Origin: Bog-473 sp963807675
GTDB taxonomy: Bacteria; Actinomycetota; Acidimicrobiia; Acidimicrobiales; RAAP-2
Length of the DNA stretch: 64,000 nt
Assembly (NCBI GenBank): GCA_963807675.1
Contig: CAWECP010000013.1
Coordinates: forward strand, 124,001 to 188,000
Direction of reading: 5' to 3'
Position numbers and translations under genes: made by a program. The notes under the pieces were generated by a model that saw nothing but the letters and a program-made list of their open reading frames with translations, had not been told where the DNA came from and ran no database searches. Of the stretch, positions 38,657 through 47,291 are shown piece by piece; the first letter of the stretch is position 1, and every line of letters starts with the position of its first letter.

Positions 38657-38844
38657 GCTCTGTCATGGGACCTGAGAGTCTCGCCGCCCGACAGCGACTT
38701 CCACCTTCGGTGCGGTCACCCCGGGGGGTGTCCGCTTTCCAGAGTTGCCTCGCCGGAGCGGTATGTCGGCCTGAGAGTTTCTCGGGGAGAGTTGCTCCTC
38801 CGGCGCCCCCTCGAGTGGTGCTACGGGGACTCTGGCGCTCCGGT
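38657..38844 (-). promoter_or_regulatory. Tandem glycine riboswitch upstream of gcvP
   Basis: Read on the minus strand, aptamer 1 holds CGCCGGAGGAGCAA and AAACTCTCAGGC. The linker and aptamer 2 hold GGCAACTCTGG, CACCGAAGGTGG and ACTCTCAGGTCCCATGACAG. These match the two-aptamer glycine riboswitch upstream of Bacillus gcvT. The 3' end is directly followed by the GGGGAGG Shine-Dalgarno of gcvP, so glycine binding probably controls translation initiation or anti-termination of gcvP. Confidence 0.92.
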
Positions 38845-38872
38845 TCAATCGGCGTATTCTGTTGTCCGACCA

Positions 38873-39337
38873 TCTTACCGCACCGCCTCCCTCCGCCGAT
38901 ATTCCCGGGTGCCGACCCGGACTCTTGCCCCTACGAGCGAATAAACGTGACCGTTTAGGCGGCTGAACAAGGCGAAAGACAATTCCACGAATACCAGGGT
39001 CGCCCTGACAGCATCTCGGGCATGCCTGTGGCAACTTCTGCTTCCTCCGCAACAAAGCACGCGTCTGGCTTGATGGCGAAATCCCATAGCGCCACTGTCG
39101 GTCCCGAACTTGCGGACGCCGTCATTGCTGCCTGGAGTCAGGCGGCAGCGTGGTACAGGCCGCAGGCCTGGGGCCGCGGCGGCATCCCAGTGCGAGAGTC
39201 CCGGGGTGTACCCTGGTCCCGCTCATTGAGAGCACAGCGTCGCCGCTTACGGTGACAAGATCGAGAGTCCCGATGGGCCCCAATGTCAAGTGTTGGGCGT
39301 GCCCGGCCTGCAGCCGCAAACTGTGTGGCGGTGATTC
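38873..39337 (+). other. 465-nt intergenic region, no supported gene
   Basis: Beyond the gcvP riboswitch. A 77-codon frame at 39022-39255 starts plausibly but decays into Arg-rich sequence, so it is not called. The stretch 38930-39000 is AT-richer and likely contains the gcvP promoter (minus strand). A short motif GAGAGTCCCG occurs twice (39195-39204 and 39261-39270) without further structure that I can see. Confidence 0.4.
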
Positions 39338-39601
39338 GTGACTCCGACGAGCGACACGGGCATGGATCTGCTCATCGAGTCTGCCAATACGCTCGACATG
39401 GCAGCGGGTGCCTGTGAGAGCTCGGAGGACGCAACGCTCCTCTTTGCATTAGCGGAACGGATCCGCAGCTACCTGGCAATGAGCCGTCCGACCACGACGC
39501 TGGGAATGCCCAGGATCGTCTCCGACCACGCCCGCCTGACGGAAGAAGACGTCATTCATCGGACAGGAGAGTACAACCAGTCCCACATACGCATCTTGTA
39601 G
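39338..39601 (+). CDS. Small hypothetical protein
   Basis: 87 residues from a GTG. It is helical in character (MDLLIESANTLDMAAGACE, ATLLFALAERIRSYLAMSR) with no recognised domain. Codon usage is less GC-rich at third positions than in the core genes, matching the accessory character of 39-42 kb. It ends 93 nt before the cupin gene. No family evidence, so moderate doubt. Confidence 0.4.
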   Translation: MTPTSDTGMDLLIESANTLDMAAGACESSEDATLLFALAERIRSYLAMSRPTTTLGMPRIVSDHARLTEEDVIHRTGEYNQSHIRIL

Positions 39602-39682
39602 GACCTGCGGGCGCCCGTTCCGAACGATCGCCACAATGCTTCGGGCATACTGGCCGACGTTCGCCGCCACTGGATGCGTGTC

Positions 39683-39688
39683 TAACCT
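39683..39688 (+). promoter_or_regulatory. Candidate -10 box for the leaderless cupin gene
   Basis: TAACCT lies exactly 6 nt upstream of the ATG at 39695, matching the spacing at acuI, thiG and the hypothetical gene at 41027. Confidence 0.45.
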
Positions 39689-39694
39689 TTCGAT

Positions 39695-40246
39695 ATGACT
39701 CTCGTTGTCGAAGATATCGTTGCAGGGTGTCAAGAGGCACTGACCGAGCATACGCCGGTCTTGGCCATCCGGGACATCCTGGCGAAGCTGGTTTCCGATC
39801 GCCGCGACCTCGAGAACGCGCTTGGCCCTGTCGATCGTGGTGGCATCACCACGTTGCACAATGCCGCTGACCTCACCGTGCTCCATGTGGCATGGACACC
39901 GGGATTGATCCTTTACCCCCACGAACATCGGATGTGGGCGGTGATCGGCATGTACGGCGGCCAAGAAGACAACGAATTCTTCCGTCGAGTCCCCGGTGGC
40001 CTCGAACAAGCTGGCGGCCGAGAATTACCGGCCGGTGAAGTCCTCGTCCTGGGCGACGAGGCAATCCATTCGGTCGCCAACTCCCGGAAGGACTTCGCGG
40101 TGGCCTTGCACGTGTACGGAGGTGATTTCTTCTCCGTTGAGCGTTCAGAATGGGACCTCGAGACCCACGAGGAGCGCCCGCGAGACTTTCAACGCACTCA
40201 GCAGCTTTTCGACGAGGCAAATGCTCGCTGGCTTCACGGCTCTTGA
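39695..40246 (+). CDS. Cupin-type metal-dependent enzyme (cysteine-dioxygenase-like)
   Basis: 183-residue protein with a double-stranded beta-helix core. HVAWTPGLILYPHEHRMWAVIGMYGGQEDNEFF in parts gives the first cupin motif (HxH followed by Glu, with PHEH), and LGDEAIHSVANSRKDFAVALHVYGGDFF the second (His). It resembles the predicted metal-dependent enzymes related to cysteine dioxygenase. Substrate unknown. It is probably leaderless, from the TAACCT box 6 nt upstream. Confidence 0.75.
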   Translation: MTLVVEDIVAGCQEALTEHTPVLAIRDILAKLVSDRRDLENALGPVDRGGITTLHNAADLTVLHVAWTPGLILYPHEHRMWAVIGMYGGQEDNEFFRRVPGGLEQAGGRELPAGEVLVLGDEAIHSVANSRKDFAVALHVYGGDFFSVERSEWDLETHEERPRDFQRTQQLFDEANARWLHGS

Positions 40247-40282
40247 CCCAAGGGTCGGGCACGCGGCGCCTGAATCCTACGT

Positions 40283-40865
40283 TTGCTTCTAGCTCGGCCC
40301 ACAGTTGAATCAGAGGTATCCAAGGCACGGTTTTGCGGTGACACTCGAGCCCTCGAGCGCGCGCTCGGGGAGCCGCGCCGTCGTGCATCGATCGCACGGC
40401 TGGCGCGCTACTGCGCCCCCTCGATCGTCGCCTTCGCCGTAAGCGAGATCACGCTCCTCGCCCTCTACGGGGTGGAATATGACAGGCGCCACCGCGGCAG
40501 CAGTCGTGGCGAATCTTGCGGGTACGGTCCCTTCCTACCTGATGAGCCGTTACTGGATCTGGAGCGAGGCACCGCGGGCCCGCGTTGGTCGCCAGGTCGC
40601 CATGTACTGAACGACGTCGGTCGTCTGCATCGCAGGAACGAGCCTCGCAACAGGCGCCATCGCCAGCATGGCGCCCTCCGGACAACGCTTCCACGTGGCC
40701 GTCGCCGGTATCGGGTTCCTTCTGGTGAACGTCGTCTTTTGGTTGGCCAAGTTCGAGGTGTATCAAAGGATCATCTTCCCGGTGGGCACGCAGGGAGCGA
40801 ACACGTCTGACGGTTCGAGTACGCCCGGGGCGGAGGGAATGGTGGCGCTCGAGCCTGTCCCCTGA
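40283..40865 (+). pseudogene. GtrA-like membrane protein, disrupted
   Basis: Pieces of a four-helix GtrA-family protein (flippase/glycan-modification accessory) are spread over two frames. ASIARLARYCAPSIVAFAVSEITLLALYG is in one frame. After the GGGG at 40469-40472, the next frame reads MTGATAAAVVANLAGTVPSYLMSRYWIW, the GtrA hallmark ending in Tyr-Trp-x-Trp. That frame hits TGA at 40608-40610 where Trp would fit (TGG to TGA), then continues TTSVVCIAGTSLATGA and FHVAVAGIGFLLVNVVFWLAKFEVYQRIIF. One frameshift could be sequence error, but together with a nonsense codon it suggests real decay. Confidence 0.65.
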
Positions 40866-41014
40866 TGCGGGTGGGCCATTCCCGCACGGCTCTGCCCGTC
40901 CACGTTGCGAGATCGGCCCTGCAGAACGACTGGTGCCAGGACGCCACCGGGCCGGGGCGCGCTCGGCGATATTCCCGAGCGGCGAACCCAGTAGCCAAAA
41001 TGGCGCGCCGGTGT

Positions 41015-41020
41015 GATAAT
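41015..41020 (+). promoter_or_regulatory. Candidate -10 box for the hypothetical gene at 41027
   Basis: GATAAT, one base from TATAAT, ends 6 nt before the GTG at 41027. This supports that start over the upstream in-frame ATG at 40865. Confidence 0.45.
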
Positions 41021-41026
41021 CGACAG

Positions 41027-41365
41027 GTGCCGGTGGAGGGCCACCTATATGGAGAACGAGCTTGGTTCTACGACGCACGGGGCCACGTCCGCCGGATGGG
41101 GGTCTCTACTCACCCGGCAGATTCCACAGTTGTCATTTCGCTCTGGCAGGGCGACATCTGCACCGGCACCTTTCGAATGCCCGCCGCGGATGCGGCTCGC
41201 CTCATCTCGACTCTGGCCTACGGCATGACCGAGGCGCTCCCAGGTCAGCGGCCCGATTCCGGAACAGATCCGAGCCGGCTCAGCCAGCTCTGGTCGAGAT
41301 TCCTTCGTCGTGTGTTGGTTCGATCACCAGGAACGACAGAGACGCACCTTCGGCTGCTCAAGTAG
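41027..41365 (+). CDS. Hypothetical protein
   Basis: 112 residues from the GTG at 41027. The middle part (GERAWFYDARGHVRRMGVSTHPADSTVVISLWQGDICTGTF in parts) is a beta-sheet-like pattern, followed by MPAADAARLISTLAYGMTEAL, a helix. The C-terminus is Arg-rich. No domain recognised. The upstream portion of the longer open frame (40865-41026) is unlike protein, and the -10 box at 41015 argues against using it. Confidence 0.5.
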   Translation: MPVEGHLYGERAWFYDARGHVRRMGVSTHPADSTVVISLWQGDICTGTFRMPAADAARLISTLAYGMTEALPGQRPDSGTDPSRLSQLWSRFLRRVLVRSPGTTETHLRLLK

Positions 41366-41448
41366 GCCAGCTCTGAATCGGAAGGGCGCCGGTCCGGAAC
41401 CGGGCGCACATTTTTGGTCCTGCCCACTCGTGGTGGTGGACTGGAGCG

Positions 41449-42582
41449 ATGCGGGTGGTCATAGCTGGTGCGGGAATCGCCGGCTTGGCATTGGCTGGTG
41501 GGCTTCAGCGCCGGGATCACGACGTCACCGTCTTGGAGGAGGCTCCCCAACTCCGGACCGGCGGTGCTGCCATCTCGGTGTGGAACAACGGTGGCTTGGC
41601 ATTGCGGCGACTGGGAACGGAACTCGATGGTCACGGCAGGGTGATCGACCGGCTCGAATCCTGGTCTTCCAAAGGGTCGCGTGTCGGATGGGTCGACGCG
41701 GCCCGTCTCAACCGCAAATTCGGTATCGATGCCGTCACCATTCCGCGCCGTGAGATCTTGGAGCACTTGGCTGGTCTGTTGCACCCTGGGACCATCCGCT
41801 TCGGGACACGCTGCGACGGGGCCCACGCCTGGCGTGATCGCGCCGTTGCCGAAGTCGCGGGCGGCGAAGGCTTGGAGGTCGACCTCGTCGTCGGCGCCGA
41901 CGGACATCGCTCCGTCGTTCGGTCGCTCTTCGCGCCGGCTCGACCTGTGACACCAACTGGATGGGCATCGCTCCAAGGTTTGACGACTGCGCCTTTGGCA
42001 CTCACGAATCGAACGACCTCCATCTATGCCACCGGTGCGGAGGGCGGCGTCGGATTGATGCCCGCAGGCGGCGGACTCCTCCAGTGGTGGTTTGACGTTC
42101 CCTGGCCGCCTGACCCGCTGCCGTCGTCCGTCGCCTCGTGGCTCCGCCATCGCTTCGCCCAGTGGAAGCCACCCATGCAGGACCTGCTCGATCTGATCTC
42201 TGACGACGACATCGAGCCCTTCCCTCATGGCTGGCATTCGGTGCCCCGACGACTGCAGATGAACCAGATCGTGCTCATCGGAGACGCAGTGCACGCCATC
42301 CCTCCCGTGCTCGCTCAGGGAGCAAACCAATCCATCGAAGATGCCTGGGTGCTGTGTCGGGAGCTTGAAGCCTCACAATCGATCTCGGGTGCGCTGCAGA
42401 GCTATCAGCAGGAGCGGCGGCGCAAAATAGCCGCTGTCTCTCGAGTAGCCAGACGGCCAATGCTGCGCCTCTACGGGCTTGCCAGTCGATTGCCTCGTCA
42501 GGCATCCATCCCAGAGACGATCTGTACCTGGTCGTGGGAGAACATGATGCGTACGTTCAGCAGCACCCTACCCCCCGTTTAG
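41449..42582 (+). CDS. FAD-dependent monooxygenase (PHBH-type)
   Basis: 377-residue flavoprotein hydroxylase. The N-terminal Rossmann motif is VVIAGAGIAGLALAGGL with a following acidic residue (VLEEA), the second motif is VDLVVGADGHRSVVRSL (DG motif, both FAD and NADPH contacts), and the third is IVLIGDAVHAIPPVLAQGANQSIEDAWVL (GD motif). It is close to salicylate or 6-hydroxynicotinate hydroxylase-like enzymes that hydroxylate aromatic rings or antibiotics; the substrate is unknown. It stands among accessory genes with no clear pathway partners. Confidence 0.88.
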   Translation: MRVVIAGAGIAGLALAGGLQRRDHDVTVLEEAPQLRTGGAAISVWNNGGLALRRLGTELDGHGRVIDRLESWSSKGSRVGWVDAARLNRKFGIDAVTIPRREILEHLAGLLHPGTIRFGTRCDGAHAWRDRAVAEVAGGEGLEVDLVVGADGHRSVVRSLFAPARPVTPTGWASLQGLTTAPLALTNRTTSIYATGAEGGVGLMPAGGGLLQWWFDVPWPPDPLPSSVASWLRHRFAQWKPPMQDLLDLISDDDIEPFPHGWHSVPRRLQMNQIVLIGDAVHAIPPVLAQGANQSIEDAWVLCRELEASQSISGALQSYQQERRRKIAAVSRVARRPMLRLYGLASRLPRQASIPETICTWSWENMMRTFSSTLPPV

Positions 42583-42625
42583 TGCGCCCCGACGCCGGCG
42601 TCCCCACCACGACCAGACTGGAGCA

Positions 42626-42994
42626 GTGCTTCTCATTGATGCAGCAAATGTGATCGGGTCTCGTCCGACGGGATGGTGGCGGGATCGAGCGGGAGCAGCC
42701 CGAGCGTTCGTGGACCAGATAAGAGCGGCCGTTGACTCCGGACGGATCGCCCAACCGGTCACCGTGGTCCTGGAAGGCAGGGCTCGCGAGGGCGTCCAAG
42801 GTGGCGTGGCTGACGGCGTCACCGTCGTCCACGCTGCCGGCAGCGGTGACGACACGCTCATCGATGTGGCTTCGCACGCCTCTGATCAAGGGATCACGCT
42901 CGTGACAGCGGATCGCGAGTTGCGACGGCGGGCTCAGGCCGTGGGAGCCGATGTGGTTGGACCTGGGTGGCTCCTGGAGCTCCTCGAGTCGTGA
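42626..42994 (+). CDS. NYN/PIN-like nuclease domain protein
   Basis: 122-residue protein with LLIDAANVIGSRPTGWWRDR at the N-terminus (Asp plus Asn typical of the NYN active site), VTVVLEGRAREG, then AGSGDDTLIDVA (two Asp residues) and ITLVTADRELRRRAQAVGADVVGP. This matches the YacP/NYN single-domain RNase type. It starts with GTG 43 nt after the monooxygenase gene. The likely role is RNA cleavage; target unknown. Confidence 0.75.
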   Translation: MLLIDAANVIGSRPTGWWRDRAGAARAFVDQIRAAVDSGRIAQPVTVVLEGRAREGVQGGVADGVTVVHAAGSGDDTLIDVASHASDQGITLVTADRELRRRAQAVGADVVGPGWLLELLES

Positions 42995-43096
42995 ACTGAA
43001 CGCTCAGCACAGGACAGAGCAACCTGTCGGCCGTGCCGTACGGCGAGCGGAACGGCGGCACTGCGTTCGGCGCAAAGGGTTTGCGGCTCGGAGGTA

Positions 43097-43852
43097 TCAG
43101 TACGGTCCGATGGTACCGGGTGGTTTCGCCATTTCGGGGCTTGCGACCAACGAGGAAGGAAGGAACAGAACTCGGAGATCGACGAGCGCATGCACAACGA
43201 TGACTGCGACAATCGTCCCGGATGCGACAGCCACCGAGGTGAAGACGCATCCCAGCACCCCGATCAGAATCACGTTGCGAAGTCCTTGATAGAGATGAGC
43301 CAGACCGAAGCTGGCTCCAATGCACAGAACGATGACGGCCGATCCCGTTCCGGGAAACATCCAGTGGAAGTACATGATGCCAAAGCCGCGAAAGAGGATT
43401 TCTTCGCAGATACCCGCGGTCACGGCCAGCGCGCCGAACACGAGGCGTTCCTCTCGGGTGCGCGGGATCAATTCCACGAATGGCTGCACCTGCCGCCTGA
43501 ATCGAGCGAGGAGCTTCGGACCCGCACGCCTGAGTATGAGCGTCGTCACGACGAGGCCGATCGCGACGACAACGACGAACTCTACGGAGAGCAACGCCCC
43601 GCCGGGCTTGAGATTGTGCCAGGTCAGCCCGATCGAACTTGCCGTGCCACCGCCAAGGGCGACGATGACGACGACCACCCCGACGTACGCCCATTCGCTC
43701 ACGATGCCGCACACGTAGTGTCGCCTGCGGGCCGAGGGGTCGCTGGCGAGGCCTTTCACGAGCTGTCGGTAGCGGTAGCGACCAAGGAACGGAAGCACTC
43801 CGACGACAAAGACGACCAGCAGCGTGGCGAGGACTTTCGCTACTGAGTGCAT
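43097..43852 (-). CDS. CPBP-family intramembrane metalloprotease
   Basis: About 251 residues with six or more hydrophobic segments. It contains the CAAX-protease/Abi motif EEILFRGFGIMYFHWMF (EExxxR), the second motif FGLAHLYQGLRNVILIG (FxxxH) and the third VAVIVVHALVDLRVL (HxxxD/N). Members process prenylated proteins or bacteriocins, or act in signalling; the substrate is unknown. The start at 43852 was chosen because a TAGCGT -10 box lies 7 nt upstream; the longer version from 43861 would begin inside that box. Confidence 0.85.
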   Translation of the reverse strand: MHSVAKVLATLLVVFVVGVLPFLGRYRYRQLVKGLASDPSARRRHYVCGIVSEWAYVGVVVVIVALGGGTASSIGLTWHNLKPGGALLSVEFVVVVAIGLVVTTLILRRAGPKLLARFRRQVQPFVELIPRTREERLVFGALAVTAGICEEILFRGFGIMYFHWMFPGTGSAVIVLCIGASFGLAHLYQGLRNVILIGVLGCVFTSVAVASGTIVAVIVVHALVDLRVLFLPSSLVASPEMAKPPGTIGPY

Positions 43853-43859
43853 CGCACCC

Positions 43860-43865
43860 ACGCTA
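43860..43865 (-). promoter_or_regulatory. Candidate -10 box for the CPBP protease gene
   Basis: TAGCGT on the minus strand, 7 nt before the ATG at 43852. Confidence 0.35.
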
Positions 43866-44101
43866 CATTTGCGGCCCGGCTGACCCAGGTGACCCGGCTT
43901 CCAAGGAGGGCTCTGCCATGGCGACGGCTCGACTCGACTCGACTACCAGCGGTCGACCGCCGAACGTCGGACGGGCGTTACGTTTTCGGGGCCCCGTCCC
44001 GTCCCGTCGTGGCGCGCCCTCTGTTGAGAAAAGGCGCTCGGTCCATGAAATCCCTCTAAAGTGATCGACCGCTGACTTCTTCGATTCGAAAGGCGAGGCC
44101 G

Positions 44102-44524
44102 ATGCGGAGATCGTTGGTTCGAAGACTGGTGCGGCGCGGGTACCAATCCTTGGCCGCCGGGGATCCCGGCCCCGTGGTGCGACTGTTCCGACCCGACGCG
44201 CGGTTCCGATTCGCCGGGTCCCACAGCTGGGCTCTCGATACCACTGACCACCAGCAGATCGAGTCGTGGTTTGAGCGCTTTGCCGCGCTCAGGCCGGAGC
44301 TCGTCGTGCGCGACGTGGTCGTCAACGGGCCTCCGTGGAACATGAGCGCCTGCGTCATCTTCGATGACGCGTTACGGGATCCCTCCGGCCAGGTCGTGTA
44401 CGCCAACCACGGCGTGCAGTACGTTCGCTTGCGCTGGGGCAAGATCCTCTTGGACGAGGTGAATCTCGACACCCAGCAAGTGGCCGAATACGACGTCGCG
44501 ATGGGACTGTCCGGTTCCGATTGA
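44102..44524 (+). CDS. SnoaL-like / NTF2-fold protein
   Basis: 140 residues with a SnoaL pattern: RRGYQSLAAGDPGPVVRLFRPDARFRFAGSHSWALD in parts, the helix QQIESWFERFAALRPELVVRDVVV and the strand VQYVRLRWGKILLDEVNLDTQQVAEYD. It is unrelated in detail to the SnoaL-like protein at 10.4 kb. Function unknown. The ATG is preceded by AGGCGAGG. The 240 nt before it, after the CPBP gene, contain no gene I can support. Confidence 0.7.
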   Translation: MRRSLVRRLVRRGYQSLAAGDPGPVVRLFRPDARFRFAGSHSWALDTTDHQQIESWFERFAALRPELVVRDVVVNGPPWNMSACVIFDDALRDPSGQVVYANHGVQYVRLRWGKILLDEVNLDTQQVAEYDVAMGLSGSD

Positions 44525-44682
44525 CGCGCCCGGTCGGCCCCGCCCCCAACCGGAACGGAGGCCGTTCGGCGCTTCGCGTCCCGCCACCACTACCCGGTGC
44601 GGGCTCCCTTGACCGCGGCGCGAGAGCTCGTTGCGTCACGCTTTCTCTCCGCTCTCGATGTCTTCCTCGCCGAGAGGACAGA

Positions 44683-45498
44683 TCAACCAAACGTCCACTG
44701 TCGTCGGCCCTCGAGCGCCAGGAGCCGACCGAATTGCAGTCCCGGGAAGTGGGACGCCGCCGCCGGGACGTCCGATCCTTCGAGCTCTCTGGCCAGGGCC
44801 TCACGCGACCGCTGCGCCAGGTGCCTGTCGACGTCGCCGATCATCTCCCAGTCGTCGCTCAAGAGCTCGGCCGGACAGTGCACGACGTCACCGAGGAGCA
44901 TGGCGCGCTCGGTCCCCGACGAAACGACGATGACCGTGCTGCCGGGGGTATGGCCGGGTGCGCTCCGCACGTCGACGCCGGGCAAAATGGTCTCGTCCCC
45001 ACTCCACGTCTCGAGTCGGTCCACCATCGGGGGCAGCAGCTCCGACGAGGTGCGGCCGCCCATCCACGAGACGGCCAGGCTGTCGTCGAACGGGGTGGAG
45101 CCCATGAAGAACTCCCAGTCCGCCTCGTGGCACCGGTAGGTGGCCTCGACGAAGAGGCGGCGCTCCCCGTCGGTGGCCCACCCGAGATGGTCGAAATGGA
45201 GATGGGTGAGCACCACGTCGGTGATCTCCGACGGCTCGACCCCACGGGCGGCCAGGTTCCTCATGAACGTTCCCGTCCGCCCGGAAGGGGCATGGGGGCC
45301 GATGCCGGTGTCGACGAGCACCAGGCGGTCGCCGCTGCGCACCAGGAATCCGCCCATCTCGATGGGGAGCATCCCGTCGCCGTCCAGGAACTGCGAGTGC
45401 GGCAACCAGTCCTCGTCGGTCTTGTTGAACAGAGCCGTCGGGGGCACCGGGAGGCTCCCGTCGGAGACGCCCTCTATCGACACGCCCCCTACCTGCAT
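44683..45498 (-). CDS. MBL-fold metallo-hydrolase (quorum-quenching-lactonase-like)
   Basis: Metallo-beta-lactamase-fold protein of ~271 aa. The metal motif is VVLTHLHFDHLGWA (HxHxDH), with further His in RSAPGHTPGSTVIVV and Asp in AMLLGDVVHCP and ASHFPG at the end. The resemblance is to AHL-lactonase or parathion-hydrolase-like members; the substrate is unknown. The open frame extends to 45618, but the N-terminus at 45498 (MQVGGVSIEGVSDG) is the usual one for this fold. The 158 nt between this gene and the convergent SnoaL-like gene show no gene. Confidence 0.78.
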   Translation of the reverse strand: MQVGGVSIEGVSDGSLPVPPTALFNKTDEDWLPHSQFLDGDGMLPIEMGGFLVRSGDRLVLVDTGIGPHAPSGRTGTFMRNLAARGVEPSEITDVVLTHLHFDHLGWATDGERRLFVEATYRCHEADWEFFMGSTPFDDSLAVSWMGGRTSSELLPPMVDRLETWSGDETILPGVDVRSAPGHTPGSTVIVVSSGTERAMLLGDVVHCPAELLSDDWEMIGDVDRHLAQRSREALARELEGSDVPAAASHFPGLQFGRLLALEGRRQWTFG

Positions 45499-45682
45499 GT
45501 CGCCGGCCACGGTGCCAAAGGTGTCTCCGTTCTCCGGCTCGAGGCGCAACGCCGGAGAACTGATGACACCGGCCATCGTTGGGGGCCATCGGCCATCACG
45601 GCCCAGCCCGAAGTCCACCTCGTCGGCGGCACTCGGGATTGGGTGAGGTCGTGCATCCTCTCGACGCGATGGATCTTGACTC

Positions 45683-46000
45683 CTAGCCGTTCACTGCTGA
45701 GCGACCCCAGGCGAGAGACGCCGCTCCCTGCGCCACCGCGTCGGCCACGTCGATGACCGGTACGACGTTGACGGCGTTCCAGGCGGTGAACTTGGAGACG
45801 AACGCGTAGACCACGGTGGGATCGTCCGCCTCCACGAGCACGTAACCGCCATTGTTCAGATTGGACAGGAAGGCATTGATCGTCAGCCCCTCTTCGGGTG
45901 TCCACTTGCCGAACGCCTTCAGCAGGGCATCCTGGTTGTCGAAGTTTTGGTCGTACGTGAGTCCCGCGGTGCGGATCTCGTATTCGATGACGTACTTCAT
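45683..46000 (-). CDS. DUF3303-like small protein
   Basis: 105 residues starting MKYVIEYEIRTAGLTYDQN, a ferredoxin-like alpha/beta dimeric-barrel pattern, with KWTPEEGLTINAFLSNLNNGGYVLVEADD, which is the DUF3303 layout. Function unknown. The ATG at 46000 has a good GGGGAGGA ribosome binding site; the longer open frame to 46126 lacks family resemblance. The 168 nt before it, up to gcvT, show no gene. Confidence 0.7.
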   Translation of the reverse strand: MKYVIEYEIRTAGLTYDQNFDNQDALLKAFGKWTPEEGLTINAFLSNLNNGGYVLVEADDPTVVYAFVSKFTAWNAVNVVPVIDVADAVAQGAASLAWGRSAVNG

Positions 46001-46168
46001 CAGGTCCTCCCCGTCACAGCCAGGCCGATCCACCCTGGACCCGTCTCGAACGGACGCTACCCCTGGTGACGCCTCCGATGTCGAGCGATGACCTCGGCTG
46101 CAGCCCAGCGGGACCCGACGCGGCATGAGGCGGCGCCTGGTCGGTCCGGGGCGATCCCCTCGGAGGCC

Positions 46169-47269
46169 TTACTCCGTCTCCTCTTCCCGGATCGGCCACA
46201 GTGGCGGTCGCACCACCGTCGCCACCAGCTCACGGCCCCGCTGCACCACCGTCACCAGGTCGCTGTCGAGCAGCTGGGCCTCGGCCTCCACCAATCCGAG
46301 CCCGATGCCGCACTCTCGCATGGGTGAGAAGTTGCCGCTCGTCACCACGCCGACCCGGTCACCGCCGACACAGATGTCGGAGCCGTCGCGCAACGGTTGG
46401 CGCCCCTCCCCCACCAGGCCCCGCAGCCGCCGCCAGGGTCCGACCGCCTTCTCCTCCTCGAGCGCCGCGCGCCCGGTGAAGGACGCCTTGTCCCAGCCGA
46501 CCACCCAACCCAGCCCGGCCTGCAGCGGCGTGATTCCGGGGCCCAGCTCGTGGCCGTGCAGCGGCAAGCCTGCCTCCAGGCGCAGCGTGTCCCGCGCCCC
46601 CAGGCCCGCCGGCGCGACGCCGGTGGCCAGCACCGCATCCCAGAAGGCCGGCGCCGCCTCGGCCGGCACCTCGCACTCCACCCCGTCCTCGCCCGTGTAC
46701 CCGGTCCCCGCCACCAGGCACGGCGCACCCTCCCACTCGAAGTGCTCCACGCAGAAGCGGTGCACCCCGGCCGCGTCGGGCGACACCTCGGACAGCCGGG
46801 CCCGCGCCGTCGGGCCCTGCACCGCGATGACCGCCCGCGACTCGGTCACGTCCGTGCCCCCGAGCGCGGCGACGACGCTGTCGGTGTTCGAGGCGTTCGG
46901 CATGACGTCGAAGCGCTCCTCCTCGACCCACCACACGATGATGTCGTCCACCACGAAGCCGTCCTCGTCGAGCAGGTGTGTGTACTGGGCCCGACCGGGA
47001 TGCACCCGGCGCAGGTCGTTGCTCAACGAGTCCTGCAGGTGGTCGAAGGCGTCCGCGCCCGTCACCCGGACCGTGCCGAGGTGGCTGACGTCGAAGGCCA
47101 CCGCGTCCTCGCGGCAGGCCCGGTGCTCGGTCACCGTCCCTGTTCCGTAGGCCAGCGGCATCTCCCAGCCGCCGAAGGACACCATCTTCGCCCCGAGCGC
47201 CAGGTGGGCCTCGTAGAGCGGAGACCTCCGCTCGCTCTCCTCCTGGTGCTGGCTCGGGCTTGGGGGCAT
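46169..47269 (-). CDS. gcvT: Glycine cleavage system T-protein (aminomethyltransferase)
   Basis: 366-residue folate-dependent aminomethyltransferase: takes the aminomethyl group from H-protein, releases ammonia and makes methylene-THF. Motifs: KMVSFGGWEMPLAYG, FDVSHLGTVRVTG, TGYTGEDGVECEVPAE, LRLEAGLPLHGHELGPGITPLQAGLGWVV in parts and VGVVTSGNFSPMRECGIGLG. The catalytic Asp of VFDVSHLG is present. The -10-like TAGTCT (47279-47284) is 9 nt before the ATG. It is 7.5 kb from gcvP and no riboswitch precedes it, so the two are regulated separately. Confidence 0.93.
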   Translation of the reverse strand: MPPSPSQHQEESERRSPLYEAHLALGAKMVSFGGWEMPLAYGTGTVTEHRACREDAVAFDVSHLGTVRVTGADAFDHLQDSLSNDLRRVHPGRAQYTHLLDEDGFVVDDIIVWWVEEERFDVMPNASNTDSVVAALGGTDVTESRAVIAVQGPTARARLSEVSPDAAGVHRFCVEHFEWEGAPCLVAGTGYTGEDGVECEVPAEAAPAFWDAVLATGVAPAGLGARDTLRLEAGLPLHGHELGPGITPLQAGLGWVVGWDKASFTGRAALEEEKAVGPWRRLRGLVGEGRQPLRDGSDICVGGDRVGVVTSGNFSPMRECGIGLGLVEAEAQLLDSDLVTVVQRGRELVATVVRPPLWPIREEETE

Positions 47270-47278
47270 ACCCGGCCC

Positions 47279-47284
47279 AGACTA
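47279..47284 (-). promoter_or_regulatory. Candidate -10 box for gcvT
   Basis: TAGTCT on the minus strand lies 9 nt upstream of the gcvT ATG at 47269, suggesting a near-leaderless transcript. Confidence 0.35.
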
Positions 47285-47291
47285 ACGAGAA

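Noticed and set aside
38645..38873. N-terminal extension of GcvP over the open frame to 38873
   Set aside because: The DNA matches the tandem glycine riboswitch, and the extra residues have no similarity to P-protein.
39022..39255. 77-codon ORF beginning MPVATSASSATKHASG
   Set aside because: The start looks plausible, but the C-terminal half is Arg-rich shadow-like sequence with no ribosome site or -10 box. It also lies in a region that probably carries the gcvP promoter.
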